Origin: Synaphobranchus kaupii
Lineage: Eukaryota > Chordata > Actinopteri > Anguilliformes > Synaphobranchidae
NCBI GenBank assembly: GCA_029718625.1
Contig: CM056391.1
Span: 25,546,141-25,610,140 of the forward strand
DNA length: 64,000 nucleotides
Direction of reading: 5' to 3'
The notes beneath the pieces were generated by a model. That model ran no database searches. It worked only from the letters and a program-made list of their open reading frames with translations, and was not told the DNA's origin. Shown piece after piece: positions 1 to 14,453 of this stretch (position 1 is the first letter of the stretch; each line of letters starts with the position of its first letter). Made by a program: the position numbers and the translations under genes.

Positions 1-197
1 ACCGGTTCGGCCGTTTGATGTAGCCACATTTTCGTTTCTTTCTGCTTCTTTTTTTTTTTTTTGTTTCCATTCAGAGCATAAACGTGATTATTGAAGTGGG
101 CCGTTTGTCCTCGTAGAGCGGAGTCTCTTCGCTAATTGCTGCCACATCAAATAAGCAGGGACACCCTAAATGGGAGCCTTCAAGCCTATGTGAAGAA

Positions 198-223
198 GGG
201 GGGCGGGGCGGGGCGGGGGGGGG
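198..223 (+). other. G-quadruplex-capable tract
   Basis: Four G-runs of four or more separated by single C residues. Single-base loops favour a stable parallel quadruplex. It doubles as tandem Sp1-type GC boxes. Confidence 0.7.
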
Positions 224-728
224 AATCGCAATGCTTAAAAGCCAGTTACTTTTTTTTTTTTTGTCATTCCCCATCAAAGATTAGGTTTCTGGGTTCTGGG
301 AGGGGGCGAGAGGGGCAGGGGGTGTTTATCACACAGGAAGACCCCTCCGCAGATTAGTTCTGCATCGGTGGCCGGTGGCCCATTGGATTCGGGCTCAGCC
401 AATCCGGCGGCTGCGCCCGCATTGTTTCCGAGCGGCAGGCGGGAACGGTGGACTGTACCGGGGACAAAGGCGAAGGGCCGAGGACCCCGTGTGTTTTTCA
501 AAGTGTAGCCACTCTCCCCGCCGTCACGCCCCAGCGATATGAGTGCCTGGGCCCGGCCCCGCCCCACGCGCGGGGGAGAGAAAAAGCCGTCAATTCCAGG
601 TCCTTTTCAAAGGAGCATCGCTTTTGTGCAAACAGGGCCTAAAAGTCACAGTCCATATATTCCTCAAAGCATGCCATGAGTCAAAAAGCCATTGACCGTT
701 TTGCATTAAACCTGATTCGTTCCTGTCG

Positions 729-890
729 CCCCCCCCCCCACCCCACCCCGCCCCGCCCGGCCTGGCCGCCTTCTGGCCTTCACTTTCTTGTTCCTAGACT
801 TTGTGAACCCATGCGGGAGTGGGGGATTCGCCATGCTTTCTCTCAGCTCGTGGTTCGTACGCGCCCTCCCCCTCCCCCTCCTCCTCCCCC
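729..890 (-). other. Two C-rich tracts, quadruplex-capable on the minus strand
   Basis: C-runs at 729-758 and 864-890, each with four or more CCC blocks split by 1-2 bases, would give G-quadruplexes on the minus strand and i-motifs on the plus strand. Confidence 0.6.
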
Positions 891-1800
891 TTCCGCACCG
901 CGTCCTGTGAAGGCCGTGACCCGCCGGTGCTCCTCGCCGACCCACGTGGGCGGCAGCAGCTTCACCTGTGTCAGCAGGTCAGGTCAGTGCTTCCAAAGCT
1001 CTAAGGTAAACAGGCCCGCTGAACATGATCCGCTCGTTCGCAGCGGCTCACGATATATCACTGCACCTCGCAGCCTTGTCACTTACAGCTATGCAAGCCG
1101 TCGGGGGCAGAACATTAAAACAAATACGCGTTTCGATAAATTGTTGCCCGTCAATACATTTGTTGAAGACTGGCAGGGCTTTATTGGACTTTAAGGGCGG
1201 GCGAGAGCCTTCTGTTTTCTTGCTTTTTCCATGAGGTCTACAGCTGTACAGTGGCAGTCTGTTAGAGAGATCTGAGGCCGTCTGCCAGCCGGGTGTAGTG
1301 TACTCCGCGGCAGGCCGTGAGGGGAGGGGAGGGGGAGGGCCACTGTTTTTCACTGTGCGCCTCTAAATTTAAAGGCCGTAAATATCCCAGCAATGTCCCG
1401 CGACGCTAAATCCTTCGACTACAGTTACAGGCAAGGGTCAGCGCGGAGGATTAGAACGTCCGTGTCTCCCGTCGCGGGAATTGGAAGTTAAATCCAATAA
1501 GTTGCAATCAATCAAGCTCCGATCCATAGACTCCCTCGCCGCTTCCCTCAACTCCCTCCCTCCCGGCGCTCGATATCTGATGAGGTTACGTGCCAAAAAG
1601 GCAACGCTCGAGCTTTCTTTGGCACCGCGGCCAAGGAAACGAGCGCACGGTCACCTTAAGTTTCCCTGTAAACCAGAAAACCAATCTCGAGGGAAGCGAT
1701 CCGGGCAGGGAGCATGTGGGTCTGCGGGCTAAGAATATGCAGGGGACACATACGAGCCCCGTCATGGGGTACAGTGCATTAACTCGTCAAGCTCGCGGCG

Positions 1801-1809
1801 CTATAAATA
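1801..1809 (+). promoter_or_regulatory. TATA-box-like element
   Basis: CTATAAATA directly after a GC-rich stretch at the right edge of the CpG-rich block. It would point to a start near 1830 on the + strand. No downstream exon could be recognised, so it may be fortuitous. Confidence 0.25.
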
Positions 1810-1910
1810 CTGATTTCACCACAAGGGAATACAAAGTTATTGCAGGCATGCAACGGGAGAGCAGGAGCCGGTCCCTGGACACCCACTGTAGAGGAAGCTA
1901 GCCAGATGTT

Positions 1911-4900
1911 AAGCAGGTGGATCAAACCAAGCCAGTAATGCAGCTTGCTGGAGAAACGATACTGAAAACCAGGCCGTTTTAGATCCCCGCACTGCTGATG
2001 TTAATGTGCTTGATTGTTAAAGTCTTGTTTTATTTATTATTTAATTGGCAAAGGTAACTTTATTGTTGCATCGTGGATTGGACGATTATTTTTTTGGTTT
2101 TTATTTGGTTTTTATTATTATTTGGTTTTATACAGAGCCGTTTCACAATGGATTTTTGAACAAGGATGTAGAATTGCACTCGGCGCGGTTTGACCGTTGA
2201 CAATTTTGATTAAATATCCTTTCTTCGAAGAATGGATGAGTGAATGAATGCGAAAACAGCCCACTGCTCGATGTTTGACTTTGATTTCCTTTCATGTCGG
2301 ATGCCGTGTCTCCCTTTGTTATTCTTTGCAACAACAAAAAAAATCACCTTGTGTATTTTTGGTGTCCTTATTGTCGGTCGCCACGAACGGTGACAAAGAG
2401 GGCACTACGCATAAATGAACCATGCTACCACTCCAGGAACCGTGAAAAAAGGCATCACGGTGATCTTTCTTTGTGGGGGTGAAGCCCATCTCCCTGTTCT
2501 TGTGGGAAACCTCTCATCCCTTCTACATTTCAACCAAATGTTTGCACAGTGTACAAGAACTTCCCCTCATCACCACCAAAGCTAAACGTTCCATCCTAAA
2601 TTATTCGATTCAAATTTTCTAGTTTAATCTTGTTAGGAAAAATAGGATCAGACATGCTACAAGCAACTGTTTGTCTAAAGTAGGCTTAGTAATTCAAGTA
2701 AGGCCTTTTCAGCAAAGGGGATGGGGGGGGGGGGGGGGGGGGTGTTGGTGTTTAAAGACTATGCTACTAAGCTGTGGATTTACTTGTAGTTGTAAAAACA
2801 TGTAAGGAAGTGTGTGGGTACGCTCTTTCATTGTGTGAAGTGCTTAGTCTAAGATTTATGTTTTCCTCATTACATTTAGGCCTTTGTGTTGCACATGTTA
2901 ACCCAGAATTTCCCTGTATTCATTTACATGCATATTCTACACAAAATGGAAAAAGCTATTTTACTAGTATTTACAAGTACAAGTAAGAAATTAATGATTA
3001 GATTTTGTATAAGGGCCTGCTTTGAAATAGGCGTGTGCTGTTATTACCATTCAGAATAGTACGGGTTGATTAATATGAATCACCCAGTAAAATTCTGCCT
3101 GGAAATTTCCATTGTATTTTGCTACAGAAGTGCGTACCTCCATCTCAGGATATTTTTAGCATTGGTATTATGCTGTTATACCTTATTTTCATTTGTGAAA
3201 GTCAGTTACATTGGCTCATGGGTGAAGGGGTTTTGGTTTACCTCAGAAAATACAAAAAATGGCCTTTGGGATAGCCAGCCAAGCTGCGATGTCACCTCCC
3301 GGCCCACCCCGGATGGCCGTTGGACACAGAAGGGGTCATCTCCCCTGCTCTTGCACGTTTGTTGTTCCCCCGCCAATGAGAAGTGTGGAAGGCTCCGTCG
3401 GGACGGGCAGGTTAGGGTCCGCCGGCCGCCCCCCGTTTCCTCCCAGCCCCCCACATAGCTCCGCCTGGGAGGGGGGAGAATGAACCGCAGATTACAAATC
3501 GCACAGGACAGGCATTAACTCCCCATCCAGACCCACAAAAAAGAGATGCTCCAGAGTGCCACGGAACCACCCCAACAGGTTAAGCACCCCACCCCACCCC
3601 GCCCCCCTCCAGAGACGTAGCCGTTTGGTTTGTTATAAAGCATGTGCGGCGCATCTGTCATTATTGCACAAGGTAATTATGGAGAGTCTGTCAGTCCTTC
3701 AATGGCGTACTCTGTCACATGGGCTATTTTTACCGTGGCCGGCACCAGGTCCACTGCTCCCGCGGGGAATTAGTGGCAAATACAGGGTTAAAGGTTGCCC
3801 CTTAGAGTACATCTGAGTTGAAGGATTCCTCAGTGCCGATAATTTGTCTAGAATAGCCGCCATAACCCGCTCGCCTAAATAAAACCCCCTTTTTCTTCCC
3901 CTCATTGCTGTAGGTCTATCGTGAATGAACACTTGAAAGTACTTAACTGACCCTTGCTGACAGAATGGAATTTGGAGTGACCATAGAACAGTAGTCCGAC
4001 CAGTGTGTGTTTATATTTGTGTGTGTGTGTGTGTGCGTGTGCGTGCGTGGGTGCGTACATGCATGCACGTTCATGTTTTTTTATTTTATGTCTACATTGG
4101 ATTGTGTGACTTTGGATTTATTCAAAATATCAATTTTATCATGATTAAGTCATTATACATTATTCACTAAATAACACCCTACAACAAAATAACATACTAC
4201 AACAAAAATTAAAACACTAATTATATTATTTGATACACAAAATAATCTATAATATAATACTTTGTGCCTTATCAGGTTAGGGTTGTCAGTCAAATGAAGA
4301 CAAACAATGACAGTTTAAATCTTATAGATGTTCGAGGCACCACTTGAATTTTTTGATCTCACTCCAGTATCTAAAATTATTTTTAAGCTTGGACATTTTG
4401 CACTTGATTACTAAAATTGAACAATTTTATAACTACATTGTTTTACCTGAAAGATCCTCCTTACGGTTGGTGAAAGATTCCATAGTACTGAAGCATCGAT
4501 CTACACAGAGAACGGAACTAACTGCAACTGCAGGAAGAATACCGCCACCCTATGGTCAGAGATATAATGTCTTTTTAATGACTTTCCTAAGCAAAGCAAA
4601 GCCAAGCCCGTAGAGATGTGAAAGGTTTTCTTTCAGAAAAGCGTAAATAAATACCATTGAAGGAACGCAGCTGATGAATTGAGCGCAAAACGCAAACGGT
4701 TACTCTTTTAAATTTGTAAATATTTTGTGCCACCTTATGTACCTAGATCATCACACTCTTTGATTCATTCATCATTTTCTATTTTTATTTAACGTTTTTT
4801 ATTATAATAATATTATTATTGTATTAAAAACCAGTAGGACTAAATAGTGTCATTTACAACCGGCTTGTAGTCCGATTTAGTCCTTTGTTTATTTATTTAT

Positions 4901-7900
4901 CGATTGCCATGATTTCACTTGGATGCATAGAGTATATGAAAAAACACCATAGTTTCTACATTGGCCAGCAAGAGATGTTTAAATATCATATCTTTGACCA
5001 AGCTACAAGAATATATTAATCAGTGGCATCAAGTGCACAAACAGTTGCAGATGTGTGCATGGCTAGAGGTTTGTCTCAGTTTTGTGTAGCTTGAGGGCAG
5101 GTCAACTCATTTTAAAAATGTTTTTTACACATTCAGTTCAGTTAAATTAAACAGAGTTCAATAAATCTTTGTGCCTCTGATGGGCAATTCATTTTGCTGC
5201 CTAATTATACATAGACCACAACATAAAAACATTGAAGACATTGCATTTAATAAATTCAACATGAACATATAAACGTACGTAATTGTCCCCAAGGTCTACA
5301 GTAGAATGAGTCATGTATTACATCAACGGTAATAATACATGCAATAACCCAGTCTTGAAGTTAATATAACAAGGTTCATGAATGAAAAGGTTAACTCAAA
5401 AACACAAGGACAATTCACTTCATTTAAGAACAAATTGCTATTTTTGTCCTAATACAGTGGCTCAGTACTTTAGGTTCATGGGATGCTAATTAAGACATGA
5501 AGCTTCATGGGTTGGTGTTCTGAGAATATATCAGACAGAGGGCCTTCAATGGACCAGTGAGCTCATGAAACTAAATTTAAAATGCTGGACATGGGACTGT
5601 TCCATTGCACCTGTACCTCTAATCAAGACACCACATCAAGACTACATGAGCAATACATCAAGTCAATAATCCAACTCCGTACAGATCGAGAGATCACGCT
5701 CTTCAAGTGGGATTTATTTTGGTGTTTTTGCATCCTTTGTTTATTCAGGTGACTCCCATTGAGATAAAAATCTCTTTCTCAAGGGAGCTCTAGCCAGGTT
5801 GCAGCACACAGCATAAAGTGCAATGCAAATTCCATTACGCAAATGATATGAAAACGAAATGCTTTGAGCGCACATAAATGGTTCTTGGATAGGCGGGAGC
5901 CATTTTAATTATGTCGTCAGTGTTACCTCTTACTGCTTAAGACCCCTCATAGTGTAACTCACTCTGAAGACTGCCTCTTCCTGGCCTATGCCGTTACAGG
6001 GTTGAGTTGATTTGACTGGTCAATATGCTAAAAATAGAATTGTGACTCATAGGCCGTTGGCTATACCCGTCCTTTTGAGGGCGGCCGTGCAACAATTGAA
6101 TTGTCGCCCTTCACGTTATGTCCATCTTTGATTTTATTTTCTTTGAAGAGGAATGACATCAATACTGTACTTTTGACATTCACACTGTACTTTTACAGTA
6201 GTTTGGTCCCATCTGAAATGTGCTTTTTTTTCTGTGCCTCATTGAAAAGTGCATCTTGAACTGATTTTTCAGAATCGATGAAAATCTTCTGAAGTAAAAA
6301 CTTCAAAACTAAACGAGGATTTAAGTGAATTGTTCACACACCATGCAATCCCTCTAGGCTTAAATAATGTTTGGCTTAACAATTCATTGTTTGGCTTGAT
6401 AATTAATAATAAATGTTGTTTGTTAGGCCTGTCTAGAAAAGGGTGGTTTGTGTAGGACATCTATTTGGACAGCTGTTTTTTTTTTTTTTTTTTTTTTTTG
6501 CAGCATATTTCATGTCAGATTTAAAGCTGTATTCTGAATTGTATGTCTGTCTTGTACTATGCTGTTGGAGAAGGTGTGCAGCATAAGGCTACAGCGATTG
6601 TATCAGAGTTAATTGGTAATTGGCCAATTATAAATGTTTGGTGAATGCACCTTAATTTTTTGAATGGATTATTGATATTGTATATATTATGTGAATGTGA
6701 CAGGGTTTTTTTTATTTTATTATTTTCTTTAGGTGAATTACCACATTCTTGTACAAAACAGTAATTGTTGCTGGCATCTTCACCTGGAAGACAAGGAGCT
6801 CAGAGTGTTAGACGCAAAGGTCCGAGGCAAATGGATGCTTTTCTTTGATAGCTTTGCGCTATTGCTTCTCATGCTCTACAGGTAATTGGGCGGATAATAA
6901 GAAGAACTTGATCTGTTTGCATAAATTAGACAGCGGTGCTATTTGCCGGTGTGACTTCAAGGTCTATGTGTTGATCAACTGTCCATCCAAGTGATATCGC
7001 CAGCTTTTTAAAAAAAAAATTCTATATCATCAGATTTTATGTCATTATGTGTATATTAAGAGTCAACTGTTGCAGTGTATACAGTATGTTACGTGCATTG
7101 CTGATTGCCCTGTAAGAAATTGCTCCAAGGGGATAAAGTATTGTATTGTATAGCGAGCACATGCATTCAGATTTTTTTTTTAGAGTAGCTGCTTACTTCA
7201 CAACTTACCTTTTCTCAGATGTTACACAGTGTGATCTACAAAATATTTCCTTTTGAACTTGTAAGTTCCTTCTGTTTGCTTGCTTTTGTTATCAGAAGAT
7301 GATAACCAATGGCCTTCGGCACACACATCAAAACTGCCAGCTGTCAAAATCCTCCCTTTACCCCAAGGACAGCTCAGTGAATATGCATTAAAATGGAAGC
7401 CAAGACCCAAAAATATTCTTTGAACAGCATTTGCTGTTTGATAATAGCACTTTTATTAATTTCTTGTAACATTCACTCTCGCCATCTCCTTCAGTGAAAG
7501 GACACAGGAGGGGACAACAGAAACAGGTATTGACAGGAGGGAACTCCAAATGTTTGTCCATCTGGGCTCTTTCTGTACGGTGTGACTCTTTATCGACTGG
7601 GTTAGCGCTCTGTGCGGGCACTGAGACCATTTTATGCAGTGCGCTGTTTTGATGTTGTGCATCACTGATAATGTGCTGTGTTTACCAGCAGTGTTTCACA
7701 TGTTCTTTTCAAAAAATGTTTTCACAGGAGGCTTAAAATCCACATATTTTTGGACAAAGTGAAAATGTTATTTATTGTTAATTGCATTTGGTAATTGCAA
7801 ATTCCTATTTACTTTTCAGCTGCCCTTTTTTAACTGGCGCCATTACATTTAATTTGATTTATGCAGCTGGTGCAAGTAAGTAAGCACATGTTTTCTAACA

Positions 7901-8339
7901 TTAATTGGTCAAAGGACCTCAAATTGAGGTGAAGCCATTGCTTTTTATCATAATGCTATTTTACGAGCATGAGGATTTCAAAGGGTACCCTAATGTTATG
8001 AACTTGTTCACCTTTTGAAGTAACTCTTGGCATTCGGCCCTCCACCCGGGGCAGAGACTTCTCTGGGAGAGTTGTGTACTGCTGTAGGCTACAGCTGAAC
8101 ATCGCAGGACCCGTCTAACGCGAAGCAACCGAAACCAAATTGCATCTGTTAGTGAAGTCTCTGGAACGTCTGACATATGAACACCTTTGTTTATTAAGGG
8201 GAGGCTTCAGCATAGTAGAGAAGGAGCCGCACACACACACACTTGCTTAAGCAATCTTATTCCTGCCGTTCCCTGCCAGTGCCGGAGATGTAATCGACTA
8301 CAGCAGGAAAAGAAAGCCTAAGGATTAGAGCCATTTACT
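1911..8339. other. Non-coding, no recognised gene or transposon
   Basis: AT-rich single-copy-looking DNA. It contains a run of 20 G (2723-2742), a GC-rich patch at about 3290-3470, a GT-rich microsatellite (about 4019-4050) and a run of 24 T (6476-6499). Short open frames show no family resemblance. Confidence 0.5.
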
Positions 8340-8920
8340 CTGAATCACTTGTGTACGGCCTGCTGGCTTGCCGCCATTTTGAGTAGGTCAGTGAAGAGGA
8401 CGACCCTGGCCCTCACTGTCCAGCTGGACAACGTGGGCATGTTGAAGTTGGGCCTAAGGCGTGTGACTCGCCAGCGATTGGCGTTTCTGGCCAGCGCTCT
8501 CTCGTGTCCGAGCTGAAGTCCACTCCCATGCCTGTCAGTCGACGACACGCTCTGTAAACGGGGGTGGGGTGGGGGCGTGGCACCTTCTCACAAATGTCTT
8601 GACCTCCGAAGGGCTGCGCTCAAGCGCGAGTGCCGTCCGTCAGCGCCTAAGCATGCCAGAGAAGCGAGAGCTGGAAAGGGGAATGGTCTCGAGCGAGTCG
8701 ATTGGGCCGCGCGGGTGCCAGCGGAGCTAACGCGGCGTTAACCGATACTGCGTTTTCTCTGATAACTTTTGTTGCCGCAACAAGACAAGCCGGGCTGCAG
8801 TCATTCACTCAGACTCGGCGGTTTTTGTAAAGGGTCACATGAGGGTGGAAACACGGCACCTGGCGGGGAACTCTCGAAACGGGGAGAAAACGGCGCTAAT
8901 GGTGTTCCGTCTGCTTGATG
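8340..8920. promoter_or_regulatory. GC/CpG-rich patch
   Basis: A second CpG-richer island in AT-rich surroundings, with GCCGCCATTTT near 8370 resembling a YY1 site. No exon recognised. It is a candidate regulatory element or a minor CpG island. Confidence 0.3.
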
Positions 8921-11734
8921 TCCAGAAAGGGCTATGAGACTGTCTTTTCAAAAAACCATATAAACTTTAGACCATCTGTGGTATCTCTAATAGATCAAGA
9001 GCAGTAACTTTTTTTTCTGCTTTCATTTTATTAGCACTGGGTCATTTGAGTTTGTGGCTTTTGAGTATTTTTTGATCATCGCCAGGACTTTCCTTTGTAG
9101 TGCGATTACTATCCAACGAATGTGATGTTCAGTTCCACGGGTCCTGTGACGGTTTCAAACGTGAGATCTTGGACACGGCACAAATGTAGATAAGCTTGAC
9201 ACATGCCATTAAAGCACTCTACATATTCAACCAAAAATTTGAATGCTATCTGGCTAATTTGGTCAAAGACATCCAGTTAATTTCATACAGAAAGGTTATG
9301 CATGTGGGTTTCGATGTGCTCGGTTAGATGGCGCCCTGTGTTAGAAGTAGGCTATTAATTCAACACTTCAGCTGAAGCAATTCCAAAGCACATTCCACTG
9401 CAGTAACAATGTTACTATTCAGCTGATGGAATACATATTTTAAAACAAGAAATGTCTCGGCTCCACTTGCCATTAAGGGGTTGTAATGATTCAAAGTAAT
9501 CAATGGGAACTGCAAGCCCTACTTATGTGCCCTACTTTATTAGATAATCATGTTCATTTGACTCATAAAATCTCTTGCTGAACTTTATGGGGTTTTTTTT
9601 ACTCAGAAATAATTAAGAGGTTGCCAAATGTTTTCCCAAACACCTGTGCCAAATATTTAAGCCAGCTGTGGTAAACACAATATAAAAATGAAAATCATCT
9701 TCAAACAATGTAACGCAGCCAATAAATTCAATTATCAGCAATGGGTGGTGAGCTTTGGTGGCCGAAGACTTTGTGAGCAATCTAGGCTGCACGTGTGTAC
9801 GTTCCTTGCCAGATGGGTGACTGCGCTTGGGACCAGAGCTGCAGTTTGGGGTCGGCTGCTCTGGGACGGCCATCTGTAAGACATCAGCCAAATGAGCCCT
9901 GCAGATGCCTTCCAGCTCAGCCTCTCTCATGTCACAGAGGCACTTCCAACAGCACAGAGCAAAAAAGGAATGGAAGGCCCTCAAACAAGCGGGACTCTCC
10001 GCCGCCGTTAGTCTTCATCAGGCAGGCCACTGCTGTTATACGTTAAAGTTTGTCTTGAAGGGTGTGTGCAGCTTGGGATTTGAGCGGTTTGAGCAATGCA
10101 TATCTTCTATAAAATCAGACCAGATTTTAGGGCTCTGTGATATTCCTTTTTAAACATATTGATAGTTTTTTTTTTTTTTTTGCTGTATGCTTACTCAGTG
10201 TGTGAGATTTTATTGAAGTTATCAGTTTGTCGCGACTTTGCGGTAACGGGTTGATTGGTCGCTTGCGTTAGGGGATGTCGTCGTTTATGGGGGGCATGCT
10301 GGTCGCGGGACGAGAGCACCGGGCTTTGACACCAAATGCCGGGTCTCCCCCTGCTGTTGTTTGCTTCTTTCTTGGGTTTGTTTGATGTCATAACATGGGT
10401 CAGACCTACCGCTGTCAGCTTGCTCCAGAGCTCCAGGCTCGTGATGTCACCAGCTCAGTCCCCGGAGTGCTGAAAACCAACCGCTGCTCTCTGCAGCACC
10501 GTGACACAGCCAATGCCTTAGAAATGCTGTTTACTACAAACTCTGAACGGTGCCGCGCGTCTCCATAGCATCGTCGCAGAAACTAAACTGCCAGGTTGCA
10601 TTTATTGTAGCCAGGGCTTGATGCCAAAAACAGACTCTGCTAATAGGGAGGGAGGGAGGGAGGGAGGGAGGGAGGGAGGGGGGGGGGGGTCACTCCATCA
10701 GTTGGCTTGTCGAACTAAAACCTTTTCTCAAGTCTACATAAGTCATTAGATTCAAAACATCAATTTTTTCCTCAGACATTGCAAAATGTATTCTGAAGAA
10801 AACAGAGGGCAATGTCCTACATTAGCACAATAAACACTGGCGCATGTGGAAAATGCTATGACTAATCCATGTAATAATTTATAAGTACATGCTCACTATT
10901 ATGTAGAAATGCTTTAGAAGGTTTAATAAAGACTATTGGAGCGCAAGGTTTCTGCATTAAAATGCACCCCAGCTGAAAAAAAGTTTGGGAAAATTAACAT
11001 CTCTTTCCATTTTATGTATGTCATTTGCCAATTTCTTTTTTAATTGTAAATTTACAAAAATGTGACAGGGACTGTGTTAGTGAAGTTCCCCTTGCAATGC
11101 AATGAGGGAGCCGTTTGCAGGTGTCAGTTTTGGCAGTGAAGCCATTCTAGAGAGCCAGTTTAGCCGTCTAATTTTTTTTGTTAGGCTATTTTTTTTTTAA
11201 ATCTGCATAGATCTCTTTAAACTTAACTTCCCGTGGAAATGAATTGCTTTAGCACAGAATAGAAGCACATGAGGAAGTAGATGAAGCAGGTACAGTTGAT
11301 GCCATGTAGCATTTTATTCATTTTGTGGTAGTCCTATACAACTTAATTTTATAATTCACAAGTTCATATGCTTTATAACGTGTCTCACCTCTTTTAGGCA
11401 CCGATTATTCATTGTTTTTACCAGAACAATATATTCTCAAAACGGACAGCTAACTGACAGCTAAATTCCACGGAACGTCAGTAGGCTTGGGTTCTGCTTA
11501 TTGGACAAGCCTGTCAGTCTTTTTATTCTGGCTTGAATTGCACTTTAAAAACAACCGCAATTCTGTTGGTGACGGTTAGAAAGGGCCTCCTGCAACTGAG
11601 AAACGTAGTTTAAATTGCTCTGAATTAAAGAGAGACGTTTTCCTCCGCTCTTTCATGAGACTCTATCAAGTGCATATGTTAGTCATTAAAGCTGTATCTC
11701 TATGTGGGAGAAATCCAAATAAGAAAGGGCCTGA
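8921..11734. other. Non-coding, no recognised gene
   Basis: Nothing coding recognised. It contains the GGGA microsatellite at 10645-10689. Open frames near 9600-10050 overlap on both strands and match no family I know. Confidence 0.5.
10645..10689 (+). repeat. (GGGA)n microsatellite ending in a G run
   Basis: About nine GGGA units followed by a pure G run. Many GGG blocks with one-base loops make it quadruplex-capable. Confidence 0.9.
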
Positions 11735-12060
11735 AGTGAGAGACGGGAGATGCGAGACGAGTCCACGTCCCAGCCGAGCGTCGCGCTCGGGATTAAGGCC
11801 GCCGCCCCCCTGGCTTTTTTTTACGCGGGAGCCAGATGTGAGGTGAGGCGGGTCGCACGCGGCTGGCTCTGCGCGCTGCGTTTAGGGGGCCTTCTCGGGG
11901 AGGTGTCACAGCGGCCGGCGGCAGCCACGAGCGCGTCAAGAGTCCAGGGGAAAGCCCCAGCGCGGCCCATCGTCGCTGGCATCGGGGTTTCTTCCAAGTG
12001 CATCTTTAGCAGGGGGCCTCCATGCTCTGTGGCGCGAGAGTACCCCGCTTGAGGGGGCGT
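11735..12060. promoter_or_regulatory. GC/CpG-rich patch
   Basis: A short CpG-rich segment with open frames on both strands (100 and 133 codons), probably only because GC-rich DNA has few stop codons. No protein similarity recognised. Possible regulatory CpG island. Confidence 0.3.
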
Positions 12061-12685
12061 GGTGGGGAGGTGAAGGATTCCTGATTCTTTCATGAGGGAG
12101 CTCAGTACTGTCGCCTCAGGGCACTCTAGGTTTGGACGTGCTGTTGAATCAGTAACTACGCCTGATATGTCGTAAATAATAGCATAGCTGACCAGGAAAT
12201 TGAGCTGTCTTAGCAGCTTCATGCTGCCTACTCATCACATTACTTCACAGAATTTAAGCGTTGCTTACAGAATGATTGTCAGCATAATTTGTTTTGCCTT
12301 TGGGTAGGGGGGCTCTTTTTTATTGTTTCTGTGTCTTGTGCCTTTCAGGAACATGGAAATTGCTCAACCAGTGGCGTTGCGTCATAATGTGACGTACTAG
12401 TGCCACCAGAGGATTTAGTGTACACTGAGCCAAAATAAGCATGTTGTGGAAGACCAGATTCTCTCACAGTCAGAACGTTCAGTAACTTGATAAGGCCGAC
12501 CTACGTGTTTGCCTGACACTCTGCCTGCTGTCCTGTACTAAGGCCAGGTAACAAGCTGTGCTAACGGGCGCAGAGCAGGTGTCGCACCTCAGACTAAAAG
12601 GAAAGTCTAATCTTTCATTGACCCACTGTTCCAAAGACCAACCGGTACTGGATGTGATTGTGTTATGGTTGTCAAGTGCAACATA

Positions 12686-13885
<1,200 letters not shown>

Positions 13886-14051
13886 ATTTTTTTTCTTTTA
13901 AGCAGATAGTTTTGTAATGACAATAAATAGTATATATCTATGCTTTGCATTTTGTCTGTATAGCTGCTGTCAAAGGCCTAATGAAATCAAATACCATAAT
14001 GTTGATATTGTTATCATAATGTTGATTGTCTGTTTTTAAAGGACAGCTTAA

Positions 14052-14449
14052 AGCACAACTGAACTTGGGTTGTGTAGTTACCTGGCCATGATATGAGTCC
14101 AAGCGGTGGCGTAATATGTTCATTAGTTGCTCTGTGCTCCCCTGGGGTGATAATCCAGAATAGGGTATTTGTCGCTTTCCATTCACTTCTGTAACACAGC
14201 AAAAACTGTCTCAAAATGACACTTCTAGCACTTAATACGAACATGAACAAAGTGGATTCTGTCAAGTGTCATTTTTAGACCGTTTTTAGCTGCCCTATGG
14301 AAGTGAATGGAGAGCGACAAATACCCTATTCTGGATTAGAACCCCAGGGGTGCACAGAGCAACTAACAAACATATTTCGCCACCATTTTGACTCATATCA
14401 TGGCCAGGTAACTACACAACCCAAAGTTCTACCAAAGTTCAGTTGTGCT
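14052..14449. mobile_element. TTAA-flanked palindromic (foldback) element
   Basis: Starts AGCACAACTGAAC and ends with its reverse complement, each side abutting TTAA (14048-14051 and 14450-14453). The arms, about 14052-14190 and 14296-14449, are imperfect inverted repeats, both carrying for example ACCTGGCCATGATATGAGTC. A TTAA target duplication is characteristic of the piggyBac and Kolobok groups, so this is probably a non-autonomous member of one of them. No transposase. Confidence 0.8.
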
Positions 14450-14453
14450 TTAA

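Larger units (their letters stand above)
1..1910. promoter_or_regulatory. CpG-rich promoter-like block
   Basis: GC- and CpG-rich compared with the rest of the window. It holds GC boxes (GGGGCGGGGC near 202-213), an inverted CCAAT (382-386) facing a CCAAT (399-403) 17 bp apart, several C- or G-tracts and a TATA-like CTATAAATA at 1801-1809. No open frame resembles a known protein. A CpG-island promoter of a neighbouring gene is likely but no exon was identified. Confidence 0.5.

Noticed and set aside
676..1194. 172-codon open frame with proline runs
   Set aside because: Prolines come from C-rich tracts. Overlapping frames are open on both strands, as expected in GC-rich DNA.
1..12685. fgf3 exons expected from vertebrate gene order
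   Set aside because: No open frame shows FGF motifs, so the gene was not annotated and only mentioned as a possible neighbour.
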